Positions 1 to 8,391 are shown, counted from the first letter of the stretch. The stretch is DNA of 64,000 nt from Chloroflexota bacterium (GCA_016234445.1 JACRBT010000010.1:1-64000), one strand, 5' to 3'. A program made the numbers and translations. The notes: generated from the sequence alone by a model not told the origin.

Positions 1-558
1 CCGAGCGACAAAGCGGCGCGCCTTGCGGTCCGCACCCAGCAGGTCATCCTCCACGAAAGCGGCGTCGTCAACACGGTCGACCCGCTGGGGGGCTCCTACT
101 TCGTCGAGAAGCTCACGTCGGAGATGGAAGCCGACTGCCTGCGGTACTTCGACCAGATCGAGGCGCTCGGCGGGGTCATCCCCGCGATCGAGACCGGGTT
201 CTTCCAGAAGGAGATCGCGGAGGCGTCTGCCCGTTACCAGCGCGAAGTCGACACCCGCGACCGGATCATCGTCGGCGTCAACGAATACCTCCAGGGCGAG
301 CAGCCGGACATCCCGATCCTGAAATTCGACCCGGAGGGCGAGAAGCGTCACCTCGCCCGACTGCGCCGGGTGCGGGCCGAACGCGACCAGGCGTCCTGGG
401 CCGCGGCGATGCAGCGGCTGGAAGCGGCGAGCCGGGAGGCACGCACGAACACGATGCCGTTCATCATCGACGTGGTGAACGCGGGCGGGACCGTGGGCGA
501 AGTCTGCAACCTCTGGCGGCGCGTCTACGGGGAGTACCGCGAACAGGTGGTCCACTAG
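1..558 (+). CDS. Methylmalonyl-CoA mutase large subunit, C-terminal part (5' truncated by window)
   Basis: Reading frame 1 is open from the first base to TAG at 556-558. The start of the gene lies outside the window. The translated segment contains the TVDPLGGSYFVEKLT block and ends in TMPFIIDVVNAGGTVGEVCNLWR, both typical of the TIM-barrel domain of methylmalonyl-CoA mutase (or the related acyl-CoA mutases). It ends without a cobalamin-binding DxHxxG domain, so it is the split-type large subunit. In that architecture the B12-binding small subunit is a separate gene; none follows here. The role is interconversion of methylmalonyl-CoA and succinyl-CoA in propionate or branched-chain metabolism. 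The exact substrate (methylmalonyl, ethylmalonyl, isobutyryl) cannot be fixed from this fragment. Confidence 0.9.
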   Translation, partial: PSDKAARLAVRTQQVILHESGVVNTVDPLGGSYFVEKLTSEMEADCLRYFDQIEALGGVIPAIETGFFQKEIAEASARYQREVDTRDRIIVGVNEYLQGEQPDIPILKFDPEGEKRHLARLRRVRAERDQASWAAAMQRLEAASREARTNTMPFIIDVVNAGGTVGEVCNLWRRVYGEYREQVVH

Positions 559-627
559 CCGAGGTGGCATCGGCACTGGCTGCGTCAGGGAACCACTCAG
601 GGCCCCCAGCGACTCAGGAAGCCAGCA

Positions 628-999
628 TCATCTCCAGTTTGACAGGTCGAGATCTGGCGGCAGCTGCACATTGACGGCGTGCCTTGGCCCTTCTATCTCT
701 CTGACGATGTGTCCCTGCCCGGTTGTGTCTTCGGCGAGAAGCATGTCCCCCGGCCCGAGGCGAAATGACGAGCCGTCTCCGCATTCGATTTCCGCCACTC
801 CGCTGAGGGTGATCGCCAGCAGGCGGTGCGGCGCAGTATGAAAACCCAGCGACGCACCGATAGGCGCTTCACGAAACACGAACCCCAGCGCGGGGGTGAA
901 ATCGGAGTCGCTGCCGTGAAATGCCGCGTGCATAGGCACCTTCACTTCGGTGAAGTGCGACTGTCCGTCGTCGCCGGTGTAGATCCGGATCACCTTCAT
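628..999 (-). CDS. Small cupin-domain protein (paralogue 1)
   Basis: A 123-residue single-domain protein. The central block ITLSGVAEIECGDG followed by LGPGDMLLAEDTTGQGH is the beta-strand/turn pattern of a cupin 2 barrel, with the sugar- or metal-binding motif degenerate. It has no signal peptide and no membrane segment. It lies 3 bases downstream of the next cupin gene on the same strand, and the two share the motif GVxEIE-DG-LLAED-TG-GH, so they are tandem paralogues in one operon. Function is unknown. Such proteins often bind a small ligand or act as an isomerase or dioxygenase; nothing here decides between these. Confidence 0.75.
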   Translation of the reverse strand: MKVIRIYTGDDGQSHFTEVKVPMHAAFHGSDSDFTPALGFVFREAPIGASLGFHTAPHRLLAITLSGVAEIECGDGSSFRLGPGDMLLAEDTTGQGHIVREIEGPRHAVNVQLPPDLDLSNWR

Positions 1000-1002
1000 C
1001 GC

Positions 1003-1464
1003 CTATCGTCCTTTCGTGCTATGCGGCTCATTGGGCTGGGCAAACCGGGCGACGATGCCCAGCCATCCGTCTTCGCCGGCCCGGGTGACGTGACCATCGC
1101 CCGTCAAGTCCTCCGCCAACAGGGCTGCCCCAGCTTCCAAGGTGTGCTTCCGACCGTCACTCGTTTCGATCTCGAGCACCCCGGCCAGCGTCACGAAGAG
1201 GTTGCGACGCGGTGCGTTGTAGGGGCCGTTGCTGTCCCATCTGGGAGGAAGCTGAATGAAGGAGAGGGCGGCGACGTCGAGGGTCGGCGACAGGCTCACG
1301 GGAGTCCTGCCGGGAATGAACTCCACGGAATCGAACGCCACAACCCGGGACTCGATTTGAGAGCTACCGTCTGGCCGGGCGGACAGGGTGAGAATTCGCA
1401 GGTCCATGCCTTCGACGCCTCCGTTTGGTAGGGCCAACTCGTGGTCAGGGCCCCGGGTCGTCAT
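1003..1464 (-). CDS. Small cupin-domain protein (paralogue 2)
   Basis: The track ORF begins at 1515, but the ATG at 1464 (MTTRGPDHELAL) is preferred because a perfect palindrome sits directly before it. A later in-frame ATG (MDLRILTL) is also possible. The C-terminal half contains VTLAGVLEIETSDGRKHTLEAGAALLAEDLTGDGH, homologous to the neighbouring cupin, so duplication is likely. From the ATG the protein has 153 residues. It is the first gene of a two-gene unit. No active-site histidine triad is clear, so an enzymatic role is doubtful; ligand binding is possible. Confidence 0.7.
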   Translation of the reverse strand: MTTRGPDHELALPNGGVEGMDLRILTLSARPDGSSQIESRVVAFDSVEFIPGRTPVSLSPTLDVAALSFIQLPPRWDSNGPYNAPRRNLFVTLAGVLEIETSDGRKHTLEAGAALLAEDLTGDGHVTRAGEDGWLGIVARFAQPNEPHSTKGR

Positions 1465-1482
1465 ATTAACCCACCGGTTAAT
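1465..1482. promoter_or_regulatory. Perfect palindrome, candidate operator of the cupin pair
   Basis: ATTAACC-CACC-GGTTAAT is a 7-base perfect inverted repeat in an otherwise GC-rich region. It ends one base before the proposed ATG of the second cupin gene. Its size and position are typical of a dimeric repressor (TetR/MarR/GntR-like) site covering the promoter. No regulator gene is adjacent. Confidence 0.5.
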
Positions 1483-1746
1483 CCATGGCCAGCGAGAGAG
1501 TTCGATACACCCCACGCATGTGGGAGCGATACGAAGAAGCCGTAGGAAGGGAGCAGGCTCGTCGATTCACCACTCCCGGAGAAGGCTGTTCGGCGCCTGG
1601 CGGAAGAAACTGCGGGGGGCGTACTGACCGGCCATCGCGCGCTCCATTCGGGGAAGCTGTATAGCCAGTTGATTATATATCCGCTCTAGGCCGATCACGA
1701 AGCGTTATGGTCAAGGCCGGCGCTGACTTGTGCAGGCCGCCGTTTG

Positions 1747-3145
1747 TCAGTGCTTCCAGACGAGCTTCACCCGGCCGGGGTCGAACGGACGCCTCCCGGG
1801 CTGCCCTGGGCGAATTACCACCTGTTCCAGCAATGCCCCCACGACCGACCGCCGCCACTCCAGCGACCCGGTCTCCCACGCCCGGCCGAGCACCGACCCG
1901 CCCGCTACGAGATCACCGAGTACCCGGGTACGCGACGCCTTCGCCAGTCGCAGACGGTTGGTTTTCAGGCGCGCGCTCAAGTCGCCCCGTGCAGCCAGGA
2001 ACTCCTCCCGACTGACCAGCCGCTCGACGTAGAAGTCCCGGGACAGCATCTCCAGGGCGAGTTCGTCGCGGCGAATGGCGTCGATCAGGCCATCGTCCAC
2101 CGACTCACGGGCGAGGAGTTGTTCGCGCAGAGCCGCATCGTCGGCGGCAACGATCAGCGCCGCGCGCACCAGCTCCTCCAGCGGGTCCGCCTTCACCGAC
2201 ATGGAACCGCAGTTTGGCTCTCCCGGCTGCTTCTGGCAGACATAGCGGCGTGAACCGGGACCCCTCAGGTGGGCTCGCATGCGGCCACCGCACGTCCCGC
2301 AAACGGATGAAGCCGGTGAGGAGGAAGCGGCGTGCCGGGGCGATGCGGCGCCCACCTGGACGGCGGTCGAGGAGAATGGCCAGGCGGGCGCTCTCTTCCG
2401 GCGTGATGATCGCCGGCCAGTTCCCCGTGTACCGCTTCCCGTCGAGTTCTCGTTGGCCGGCGATCGTCGGCGACACCAGCAGCCGCTTGAAGATCTGCGC
2501 ACGGATGGGGTGGCCGTCGGTGCTCACCACTCCTCGCCCTTCCAGGTCGAGGCAGATGCTCCGCAGGCTATCGCCCGCAAGGATGCGGTCCCGTGTCTCG
2601 CCGATGACCCGCGCCTCCTCCTCCACGACGCGGGTGTACTTTCGGTCGTAGCCGAAGCACCGCTTGCCGTTAGTCGGTGGGAGACCCTGCTCCCGTTGTT
2701 CCCGGGCCTTGCGCCGCTGGCGGGCACTGGAGTTCGCGCTCTCCATCCTCGCCTGGGCCACAAGCAGTTCCGCCACGAACTGGCCGTAGGACTCGCGCGT
2801 GTCAATCGGCTCCATCACGGACGCGACGAATGCCTTGTGGGGTTCGCAGGCCCCCATCACACGGACGAGGTCACGCTGCTGCCGGGTCAGCCGGTCGAGC
2901 TTCCATACGACGCCGTCGAGATCACCGGCGCGCAAGGCGGCCAGCATCCGCTCGAAGGCGGGCCGGCGGGCGCGGGTCTGAAAGGCGGAGATGTCCACAC
3001 CTTCGAAGGTGTCGACGACCTCCCAGCCCTTCCGCTCCGCGTACGCGAGGGCGTCCTCCCTCTGGCGTTGAGTGGCTGTCTGCTGACCGTCGCGGTCCTC
3101 AGAGATGCGGGCGTAGACTCCGACGCGAACCTGAGTGGTGTCCAT
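1747..3145 (-). pseudogene. Large serine recombinase, frameshifted
   Basis: Two overlapping minus-strand ORFs (2105-3145 and 1747-2502) together encode one large serine recombinase. The first frame has the resolvase N-terminus VGVYARISEDRDGQ (catalytic Ser in ARIS), the VWKLDRLTR motif and the recombinase domain (QIFKRLLVSPTIAGQ). It then reads FLLTGFIR and drifts. The second frame continues with the zinc ribbon CGTCGGRM...CQKQPGEPNC and a helical tail to VKLVWKH. Removing one T from CCGTTTGCGGG, near 2299, restores FIRCGTCGGRM. The defect is therefore a single-base frameshift at the start of the zinc ribbon: a decaying gene, or a sequencing error. Such enzymes integrate phages or ICEs, but no other phage gene is present. 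Confidence 0.85.
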
Positions 3146-3149
3146 GAGC

Positions 3150-3420
3150 TAGTGGTACCATTCGTTCACGTTGATGTCGCGGTGCGGCTCGGGCGATGGC
3201 CCAGGGCTGCCGCATCGTGCCGCTCGGGACCGACGCCGCTCGGTGCCCGTCGCGGTACGGATCGGTGCAGCTCGGGCGCGGGCCCAGGGCTGCCGCATCG
3301 TGCGGCTTGGACCGGCGCCGCTCCCTCGCGGTCGCGGTACGGATCGGTGCGGCTCGCGTCGGCGGTTCACTCTCCTCTCCCGGGACGTGGTGGGCGGGAG
3401 AGGAGAGCGATTCGGCTGTG
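3150..3420. repeat. Degenerate GC-rich intergenic repeats
   Basis: The 275-base gap between the recombinase and the LLM gene holds two copies of a module reading approximately GCCGCTC-GTCGCGGTACGGATCGGTG, each preceded by CCCAGGGCTGCCGCATCGTGC. The same module recurs at about 5085, 14370, 15815 and 36100, so this is part of the dispersed repeat family of this genome. No supported gene is seen. Confidence 0.65.
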
Positions 3421-4695
3421 TTAGGCGCCGCCGCCGACGGCGACGGCCTGGCGGAGGTCCTGGAGGGTGGCCGGGATGGGGCGGGCGGCTTTGCCGGGGG
3501 CCAGCGGCTTCGGCATCCAGTGGTCGACGTAGTCCTTTTCGAACTTGTCCTTGAAGTGGGGCATCACCTTCTCGGCGAACATCTGGGTGTTGTAGAGGGT
3601 GAGGTCCCGGGGCATGTTCCCGAGCTGCTGGAGGGCCATGATGTGGCCGGAGTGGAGCGTCGTCGCCATCTGTTCGAGCTTCTCGCAGACAGTGTCGGGG
3701 CTCCCGGCGATGATGTAGCCGTTCTCCACGAGCGCTTCCCAGCTCTGCCGTTCCTTGGCGATGGTCTTGATCATCTCCATCTGGCTGCGCATGCCAGCCT
3801 TCACGGTGGCGTTCGTGCGGTAGCCGGGGGCGTCGGCGAAGCCCGGGTAGACGTGGAGGCAGCGGTTGTAGAAGTAGTCGACGTGCTTTTCGTAGAGCTT
3901 CTTGGCTTCGGCGTCGGTTTCGGCGACGAGGAAGGCCTGGGCGAAGCCGCACTGGAAGGGGTTGCGTTCGAGGCCGCGCTGGTCGATCTGCTCCCACCAC
4001 ATGTCGATGGTCCGCTTCGCCCGGATGTAGCCGCTGTAGGAGAGGTAGGAATAGAGGTAGTTCATGTCGGCGCACCACGACCACGTCTCAATCGAGCCGC
4101 CGCCGGGGATCCAGATGGGCGGGTGCGGCTGCTGGAGCGGGCGCGGCCATGGGTTGAGATAGCGGACCTGGTTGTGCTTCCCGTTGAAGGTCGAGACGCC
4201 CTTGTCCGTCCACGCCTGCAGGATGAGGTCGTGGGCCTCGTAGTAGCGCTCGCGAAGGGTGGCGGGGGTGACGCCATAGGTGAAGTTCGTGTCCATGCTC
4301 GTGCCGACCGGGAAGCCGGCGATGAGGCGCCCGCCGCTGATCACGTCGAGCATCGCGAACTCTTCGGCGACGCGGACGGCCGGGTTGTAGAGGGCGATGG
4401 AGTTGCCCATCACGAGCAGCGCCGCGCGTTCCGTCCGGCGGGCGAGGGCGGCGGCGATCAGGTTCGGGCTGGGCATGAGCCCGTAGGCGTTCGAATGGTG
4501 CTCGTTCACGCCGAGGCCGTCGAAGCCGACCTTCTCGGCGAATTCGAGTTCGTCGAGGTATTCGTTGTAGACGGCGTTGCCCTTTTCGGGGTCGTAGAGG
4601 GCGTAGTCGGGGTCGACCCAGACGGAGCGGTGCTTCTGCTGGAAGTCGTCCGGGAGGTCGGGCCAGGGCATGAGGTGGAACCAGTGGAACTTCAT
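3421..4695 (-). CDS. LLM-class flavin-dependent monooxygenase
   Basis: A 424-residue luciferase-like protein starting MKFHWFHLMPWPDLPDDF. The ATG at 4695 is chosen because AGAGGAAG precedes it by about 10 bases; the longer track ORF runs back into repeats. Family hallmarks are GLGVNEHHSNAYGLMPSPN, the strand/turn ERAALLVMGNSIALYNPAVRVAEEFAMLDVISGGRLIAGFPVG, and PHPPIWIPGGGS. It is a TIM-barrel enzyme using FMNH2 or reduced F420; the substrate is unknown. A second, less similar LLM gene lies at 48551-49774. A -10-like TATAGT lies about 60 bases upstream of the start. Confidence 0.9.
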   Translation of the reverse strand: MKFHWFHLMPWPDLPDDFQQKHRSVWVDPDYALYDPEKGNAVYNEYLDELEFAEKVGFDGLGVNEHHSNAYGLMPSPNLIAAALARRTERAALLVMGNSIALYNPAVRVAEEFAMLDVISGGRLIAGFPVGTSMDTNFTYGVTPATLRERYYEAHDLILQAWTDKGVSTFNGKHNQVRYLNPWPRPLQQPHPPIWIPGGGSIETWSWCADMNYLYSYLSYSGYIRAKRTIDMWWEQIDQRGLERNPFQCGFAQAFLVAETDAEAKKLYEKHVDYFYNRCLHVYPGFADAPGYRTNATVKAGMRSQMEMIKTIAKERQSWEALVENGYIIAGSPDTVCEKLEQMATTLHSGHIMALQQLGNMPRDLTLYNTQMFAEKVMPHFKDKFEKDYVDHWMPKPLAPGKAARPIPATLQDLRQAVAVGGGA

Positions 4696-4890
4696 GGGTG
4701 CAGCTTCCTCTTGTCTTTCGCGGCGGGTGGGACCGGCCGCGGTGGTGGGGCCACTACTATAACGGAACCGCGGTGCCGCAAGGGAAGCCGCCCGGAGCGC
4801 CACTGGAGGGGAGCGGCGTCGCCCTGGTCGGCAATTTTCTCTCTCGCAGCGCCGCCACCACCGCCGTCCTGAGGCCGATGAGCGTCCACC

Positions 4891-4913
4891 AATAAAACAC
4901 GCGTTGAACGCGT
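4891..4913 (-). terminator. Candidate intrinsic terminator (minus strand), TTCAA loop
   Basis: On the minus strand the sequence reads ACGCG-TTCAA-CGCGT followed by GTTTTATT: a 5 bp stem extendable through the loop edge, then a U-rich tail. It lies about 200 bases upstream of the LLM start codon. Two elements with the same loop are at 32134 and 32199. Confidence 0.5.
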
Positions 4914-4979
4914 CTCCCGCCAGTTCCGGGGCCCGAATTCCGAGTGCCGAGTGTGGGGGACGCAGCCATGCAGCGATGG

Positions 4980-5712
4980 TCGTGGGGTGGGCGGGGGAGG
5001 TGGAAGGGGGAAGTGGCAGGGGATGGACGAGCGGACGGGGTGCGTGCAGCGCGGGGCGAAAAAGGAAGTGGCGTGCGGGGAGACGCCGCTCCGTGCCCGT
5101 CGCGGTACGGATGGGTGGAGGCTGACGGGAGGCGGGGCGGGCAGGCGATGCGGCCACGGTGCGGCCGCGGCTACCGGGCGGGGCAGGCGATGCAGGCCAC
5201 GGTGCGGCCGCGGCTACCGGGCCGGGCGGGCAGGTGATGCGGCCGGGGTCGGCCGCGGGTACGGGTGGCGGTAGGGATGGGTGGAGGCTGGCGCGGGGCG
5301 GGGCGGGCAGGCGATGCGGCCAGGGTCGGCCGCGGCTACCGGCGGTGCGGATGGGTGGAGGCTGGCGCGGGGCGGGGCGGCAGTTCATGCGGCCACGGGG
5401 GCCGCGGCTACCGGGCGCGGTGCGGAGGTGAAGGCTGGCGCGGATCGGGGCGGGCAGGCGATGCGGCCAGGGTCGGCCGCGGCTACCGGCCGTGCGGGCA
5501 GGTGATGCGGCCGGGGTCGGCCGCGGGTACGGGTGGCGGTAGGGATGGTGGAGGCTGGCGCGGGACGACGGGGGCAGCGGATGCGGCCAGAGTCGGCCGC
5601 GGCTACCGGGGGCGGGACGGATGGGTGGAGGCTGGCGCGGGGCGGGGCGGGCAGGCGATGCGGCCACGGGGGGCCGCGGCTACCGGGGGTGGTACGGATC
5701 GGTGGCCGCGGT
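4980..5712. repeat. Cluster of nine REP-like GC-rich stem-loops
   Basis: This intergenic stretch has no supported gene; its ORFs are Gly/Arg/Ala-rich artefacts. It contains about nine copies, spaced roughly 30-80 bases, of (g/c)atGCGGCC-loop-GGCCGCGGCTACCGG. The 6 bp stem is conserved, while the loop varies (acgggg, agggtc, ggggtc, agagtc). Copies are separated by GGTGGAGGCTGGCGCGGG spacers. A copy of the GCCGCTCCGTGCCCGTCGCGGTACGGATGGG module precedes the cluster near 5085. This is the densest array of the family in the window. Confidence 0.85.
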
Positions 5713-5720
5713 AGCGTTCC

Positions 5721-5790
5721 TAACAGCTAACAGCTAACAGCTAACAGCTAACAGCTAACAGCTAACAGCTAACAGCTAACAGCTAACAGC
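5721..5790. repeat. Heptanucleotide tandem repeat (TAACAGC)10
   Basis: Ten perfect copies of TAACAGC run directly into the 3' end of the following minus-strand gene, whose TAG stop (CTA at 5796) lies in the degenerate last unit CAGCTACGG. Other 7-base arrays occur at 14291, 39941 and 41703. Confidence 0.95.
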
Positions 5791-5795
5791 AACAG

Positions 5796-6140
5796 CTACG
5801 GGAGGTCGAAGGCGCCGCTCATCTCCTGGAGGAGGGCTTCTTCCTGTTCCAGGGCGGCCCACTCCTCGAAGTCGTTGGGGATGACGAGCTCTTCCCGGAG
5901 GCGGGCGAACTCTTTGGCCGGGCCGGCCGGGTCCATCGTGTCGAAGACGCGGAGGAAGTCGGGTGGGCGGCCGGCTTCGGCGGCCCAGGCTTCCCGGGCC
6001 GGGTTCGCCCCGAGCGCGGCCAGCCGGGCGACGGGCGCCCCCTCGCGCGTCAGGAGGACGTCGTCGCCGGCGGCCAGCCATTCCAGCGCGTGCGCGAGCC
6101 GCGCCGGCAGTTCGTTCACGTCGATCCGGACTTCTGCCAT
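5796..6140 (-). CDS. Phd/YefM-like type II antitoxin (orphan)
   Basis: A 114-residue protein. Residues 1-45 (VDVNELPARLAHALEWLAAGDDVLLTREGAPVARLAAL in outline) match the DNA-binding fold of Phd/YefM antitoxins, where the gene product binds its own promoter. The C-terminal part is acidic, ends EEALLQEMSGAFDLP and would be the toxin-binding tail. No PIN, RelE or Doc toxin gene is adjacent on either side, so it is an orphan or acts in trans. TACAAT lies 6 bases before the ATG without a Shine-Dalgarno, suggesting a leaderless transcript. The stop codon is supplied by the heptamer repeat. Confidence 0.7.
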   Translation of the reverse strand: MAEVRIDVNELPARLAHALEWLAAGDDVLLTREGAPVARLAALGANPAREAWAAEAGRPPDFLRVFDTMDPAGPAKEFARLREELVIPNDFEEWAALEQEEALLQEMSGAFDLP

Positions 6141-6168
6141 GCCCGAATTGTAGCAGCCGCGGGGCCGG

Positions 6169-7251
6169 CTACGGGATGACCACGACCTTGCAGTCCTTCG
6201 GGTCCGCCAGCGCCGTGAAGGCCGCCGGGAGCTCTTCGATCGTGACCGTCCGGGTGACCATGGGCGAGGTGTCGATGCTGCCGTCGGCGAAGGAAGCCAG
6301 CGCCTCGGCGTACTCTTCGCCCGTGTAGCCGAGGACGAACTGGAGCGAGAGCTGCTTGTTGATGCCCACCATCGGGAGGATCTTGTCTTCCTTCATGCAG
6401 ACGCCGACGACGACAACGCGGCCGCGCGCCTGGACGAGGCTCATGGCCTGCTGGAGGGTGCCTTCGACGCCCACGCATTCGAAGATGACGTCCGGGGCGG
6501 GCGCCATGGCGGGGCCGCCGAAGCTGGAGGCGGAGACGCCTTTGGTGAGGCCGGAAAGGGCGCCCTCGACGGCGGTGCGGACGTCTTCCTTGCCGGGGTC
6601 GATGACGAGGTCGGCGCCGAGCTTCGCCGCCAGCGCCCGCCGTTCGGGCGAATAGTCGCTGACCATGACGAAGTTGGCGCGCTCCTTCTTGAGCCAGAGG
6701 AGGGTCATCAGGCCGATCGGTCCGGCGCCCATGACGAGGACGTTTTCGTTGGGCTGAACCCTGGCCGCGCGGACGGCGTGGAGCCCGACGGCGCAGGGTT
6801 CGGTGGTCGCGGCGACAAGGTCGGAGACGTTGTCGGGGACCTTCAGGAGGAGGGCGGCGGACATGCGGACGAATTCGCTGTAGGCGCCGGGGGTCTCCGG
6901 GCTGTAGCCGATGCTGAGGTAGCCGGATTCGCTGGACGGCTCGAAGAGGACCGGCATGGAGGTGACCCGCGTGCCGGGAGCCCAGCTTTCGGCGCCGGGG
7001 CCGGCTTCGACCACCTCGGCCACGAATTCGTGGCCCATCACCAGGGGACGGGTCATGTCGTCGTCGTACCAGGTGCGGCGGCCGCTCGCGCGGGCGTTGG
7101 CCATCATCAGGTCCATGTACTTGGCGGCGTGGAGGTCGCTCCCGCAGATGCCGCAGGCCCGGACCCTGGCGAGGACCTGGCCGGGTCCCGGCGTGGGCTT
7201 CTCGACGTTTTCGACCGCCAGGGCCTTCCCTCGCAAAACCATCGCGCGCAT
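6169..7251 (-). CDS. Zinc-type alcohol/polyol dehydrogenase family protein
   Basis: A 360-residue MDR protein. I start it at ATG 7251 (MRAMVLRGKALAVENVEKP), which has AAGGA just upstream; the longer ORF adds 11 unlikely residues. Catalytic-zinc residues are visible in ACGICGSDLH and MGHEFVAEVVE. The Rossmann motif is VLVMGAGPIGLMTL. The four-cysteine structural zinc loop of classical alcohol and threonine dehydrogenases is not present between about residues 85 and 115. It would oxidise an alcohol or polyol with NAD(P)+; the substrate is unknown. It is a single gene with a TATAGT -10-like box about 45 bases upstream. Confidence 0.85.
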   Translation of the reverse strand: MRAMVLRGKALAVENVEKPTPGPGQVLARVRACGICGSDLHAAKYMDLMMANARASGRRTWYDDDMTRPLVMGHEFVAEVVEAGPGAESWAPGTRVTSMPVLFEPSSESGYLSIGYSPETPGAYSEFVRMSAALLLKVPDNVSDLVAATTEPCAVGLHAVRAARVQPNENVLVMGAGPIGLMTLLWLKKERANFVMVSDYSPERRALAAKLGADLVIDPGKEDVRTAVEGALSGLTKGVSASSFGGPAMAPAPDVIFECVGVEGTLQQAMSLVQARGRVVVVGVCMKEDKILPMVGINKQLSLQFVLGYTGEEYAEALASFADGSIDTSPMVTRTVTIEELPAAFTALADPKDCKVVVIP

Positions 7252-7409
7252 CGTCCTTGCTCCTCTGTCCTTGTGGTGGGCCAACTATAGAGGAAGGGAG
7301 GCCGGAAGTGGAACGCCGTCTATGATAGGGTGACGCCGGCGGTGCTCCCCAGTCTATCCCCGTGATTTATACGGCTATAGACAGCGGTGATAAAAGAGGG
7401 GAACATCAT

Positions 7410-7640
7410 CAGCGACGGGACAATGCAACGCCATCGCACCGCGGTTGTGTTGTCCTGGAGGAGGGCTTGGTAGGCCGGGGATTTTAGGGCCATACGTCCC
7501 CCGGTTCAGGGACCGAACGGGCGTATGTCTATCTGGCCGGGAGCCCAAACTATACGCTTGACAGGACGGCATGGGAGGGAGGCCCATCGGAACGGACACA
7601 CGGAGTCAAGCACTATCGGGGTGGCATCGAAAGCCACCGG
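7410..7640 (+). ncRNA. Candidate structured RNA or long 5' leader (unclassified)
   Basis: The 438-base gap between two divergent genes folds into several clear helices by eye: GGACAA 7418-7423 with TTGTCC 7450-7455 and CAAC/GTTG inside it; GGGCT 7463-7467 with AGCCC 7542-7546 enclosing CATACG 7491-7496 / CGTATG 7522-7527 and GTTC/GAAC; CTTGAC 7557-7562 with GTCAAG 7605-7610 enclosing ATGGG/CCCAT; and GGTGGC 7620-7625 with GCCACC 7633-7638. I do not recognise it as 6S, tmRNA, SRP, RNase P or a known riboswitch. It ends about 50 bases before the GTG of the next gene, so it may be a cis-regulatory leader or a separate RNA. The strand is inferred from the downstream gene. Confidence 0.55.
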
Positions 7641-7689
7641 AGCCAAGGGGCAGGACGGCTGCTCAACAGGTTAGTAAGGGAGGATCCCA

Positions 7690-8391
7690 GTGAAGCGAAG
7701 GACGCTTGATTTCATCTTTTCCGGCGGTGGCGTGCTGCTGGCGGTGCTGCTTCTCGTCCTTGGGTTCGTGCTGCAGGACCAGTACAATTTCGCCAAGGAC
7801 TACGTGAAGGGCGAACTCGGCGCGCAGAAGATCACCTTCGCCACCGACCTGAAGGACGTGTCGGGGCTGAAGGACGCAGCCGGCAACCCGGTCAATGAGG
7901 CTACCTGGCAGGAAGGCTCGAAGTGCCTCGTCGACAACAAGGGCAAGGTGATGGAGACGGGGAAGCAGGCCGAGTGCTACGCGAAGTACTACATCGGGCT
8001 GCACATGCGGAACTCCGCCTACACCGCCTACTCCGTCCCGGCGAACGCGTTCAAGGACGACACCTACGCCACGATGGGTGCCAAGAACACGGCCTTGAAG
8101 GCCGTCTACGACAAGGCCCTCGCGGACAAGGGCGCCACGGACCCGGCGACGGTCGAAGCGAAGAAGCAGTGGGACGCGGGCACCTCTCTGCGGAGCACCT
8201 TCCAGACCGGCGAGACCCTCCGCGGCCTCCTGCTGACGACCTACGGGTTCAGCATCTTCGGTGACAAGGCCGGCCTGGTGGCGACGGTCCTCTACATCCT
8301 CGCGGCGTTGATGGCTGTGCTGTCGGTCGCGGGCTTCGTCCACGCCTTCCTGACCCCTCCGGACAAGATCGTCCTCGGTGGCGGAAAGTAA
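7690..8391 (+). CDS. Membrane protein of unknown function, two transmembrane segments
   Basis: A 233-residue protein starting with GTG at 7690, preceded by a good Shine-Dalgarno GGGAGGA. One hydrophobic helix is near residues 13-32 (GGGVLLAVLLLVLGFVL) and another near 200-222 (VATVLYILAALMAVLSVAGFVHAFL). The 165-residue soluble loop between them is rich in Lys, Asp and Ala and contains two cysteines (KCLVDN, AECYAKY). The topology would place the loop on one face of the membrane. I do not recognise the family. It is a single gene behind the structured RNA candidate and is closed by a strong terminator. The sequence gives no function. Confidence 0.75.
   Translation: MKRRTLDFIFSGGGVLLAVLLLVLGFVLQDQYNFAKDYVKGELGAQKITFATDLKDVSGLKDAAGNPVNEATWQEGSKCLVDNKGKVMETGKQAECYAKYYIGLHMRNSAYTAYSVPANAFKDDTYATMGAKNTALKAVYDKALADKGATDPATVEAKKQWDAGTSLRSTFQTGETLRGLLLTTYGFSIFGDKAGLVATVLYILAALMAVLSVAGFVHAFLTPPDKIVLGGGK

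Noticed and set aside
1516-1746. Possible tRNA or attachment site next to the recombinase
   Set aside because: No cloverleaf, anticodon arm or direct repeat could be identified by eye.
3196-4872. 558-aa plus-strand ORF
   Set aside because: Antisense to the LLM monooxygenase.
5159-5714. Several Gly/Ala/Arg-rich ORFs
   Set aside because: They are translations of the REP-like repeats; no start signal or domain.
7610-7640. GGGGTGGCATCG resembles a T-box sequence (GGGTGGNACCGCG)
   Set aside because: The segment is fully paired in a simple hairpin, and the downstream gene is not an aminoacyl-tRNA synthetase or amino-acid gene.
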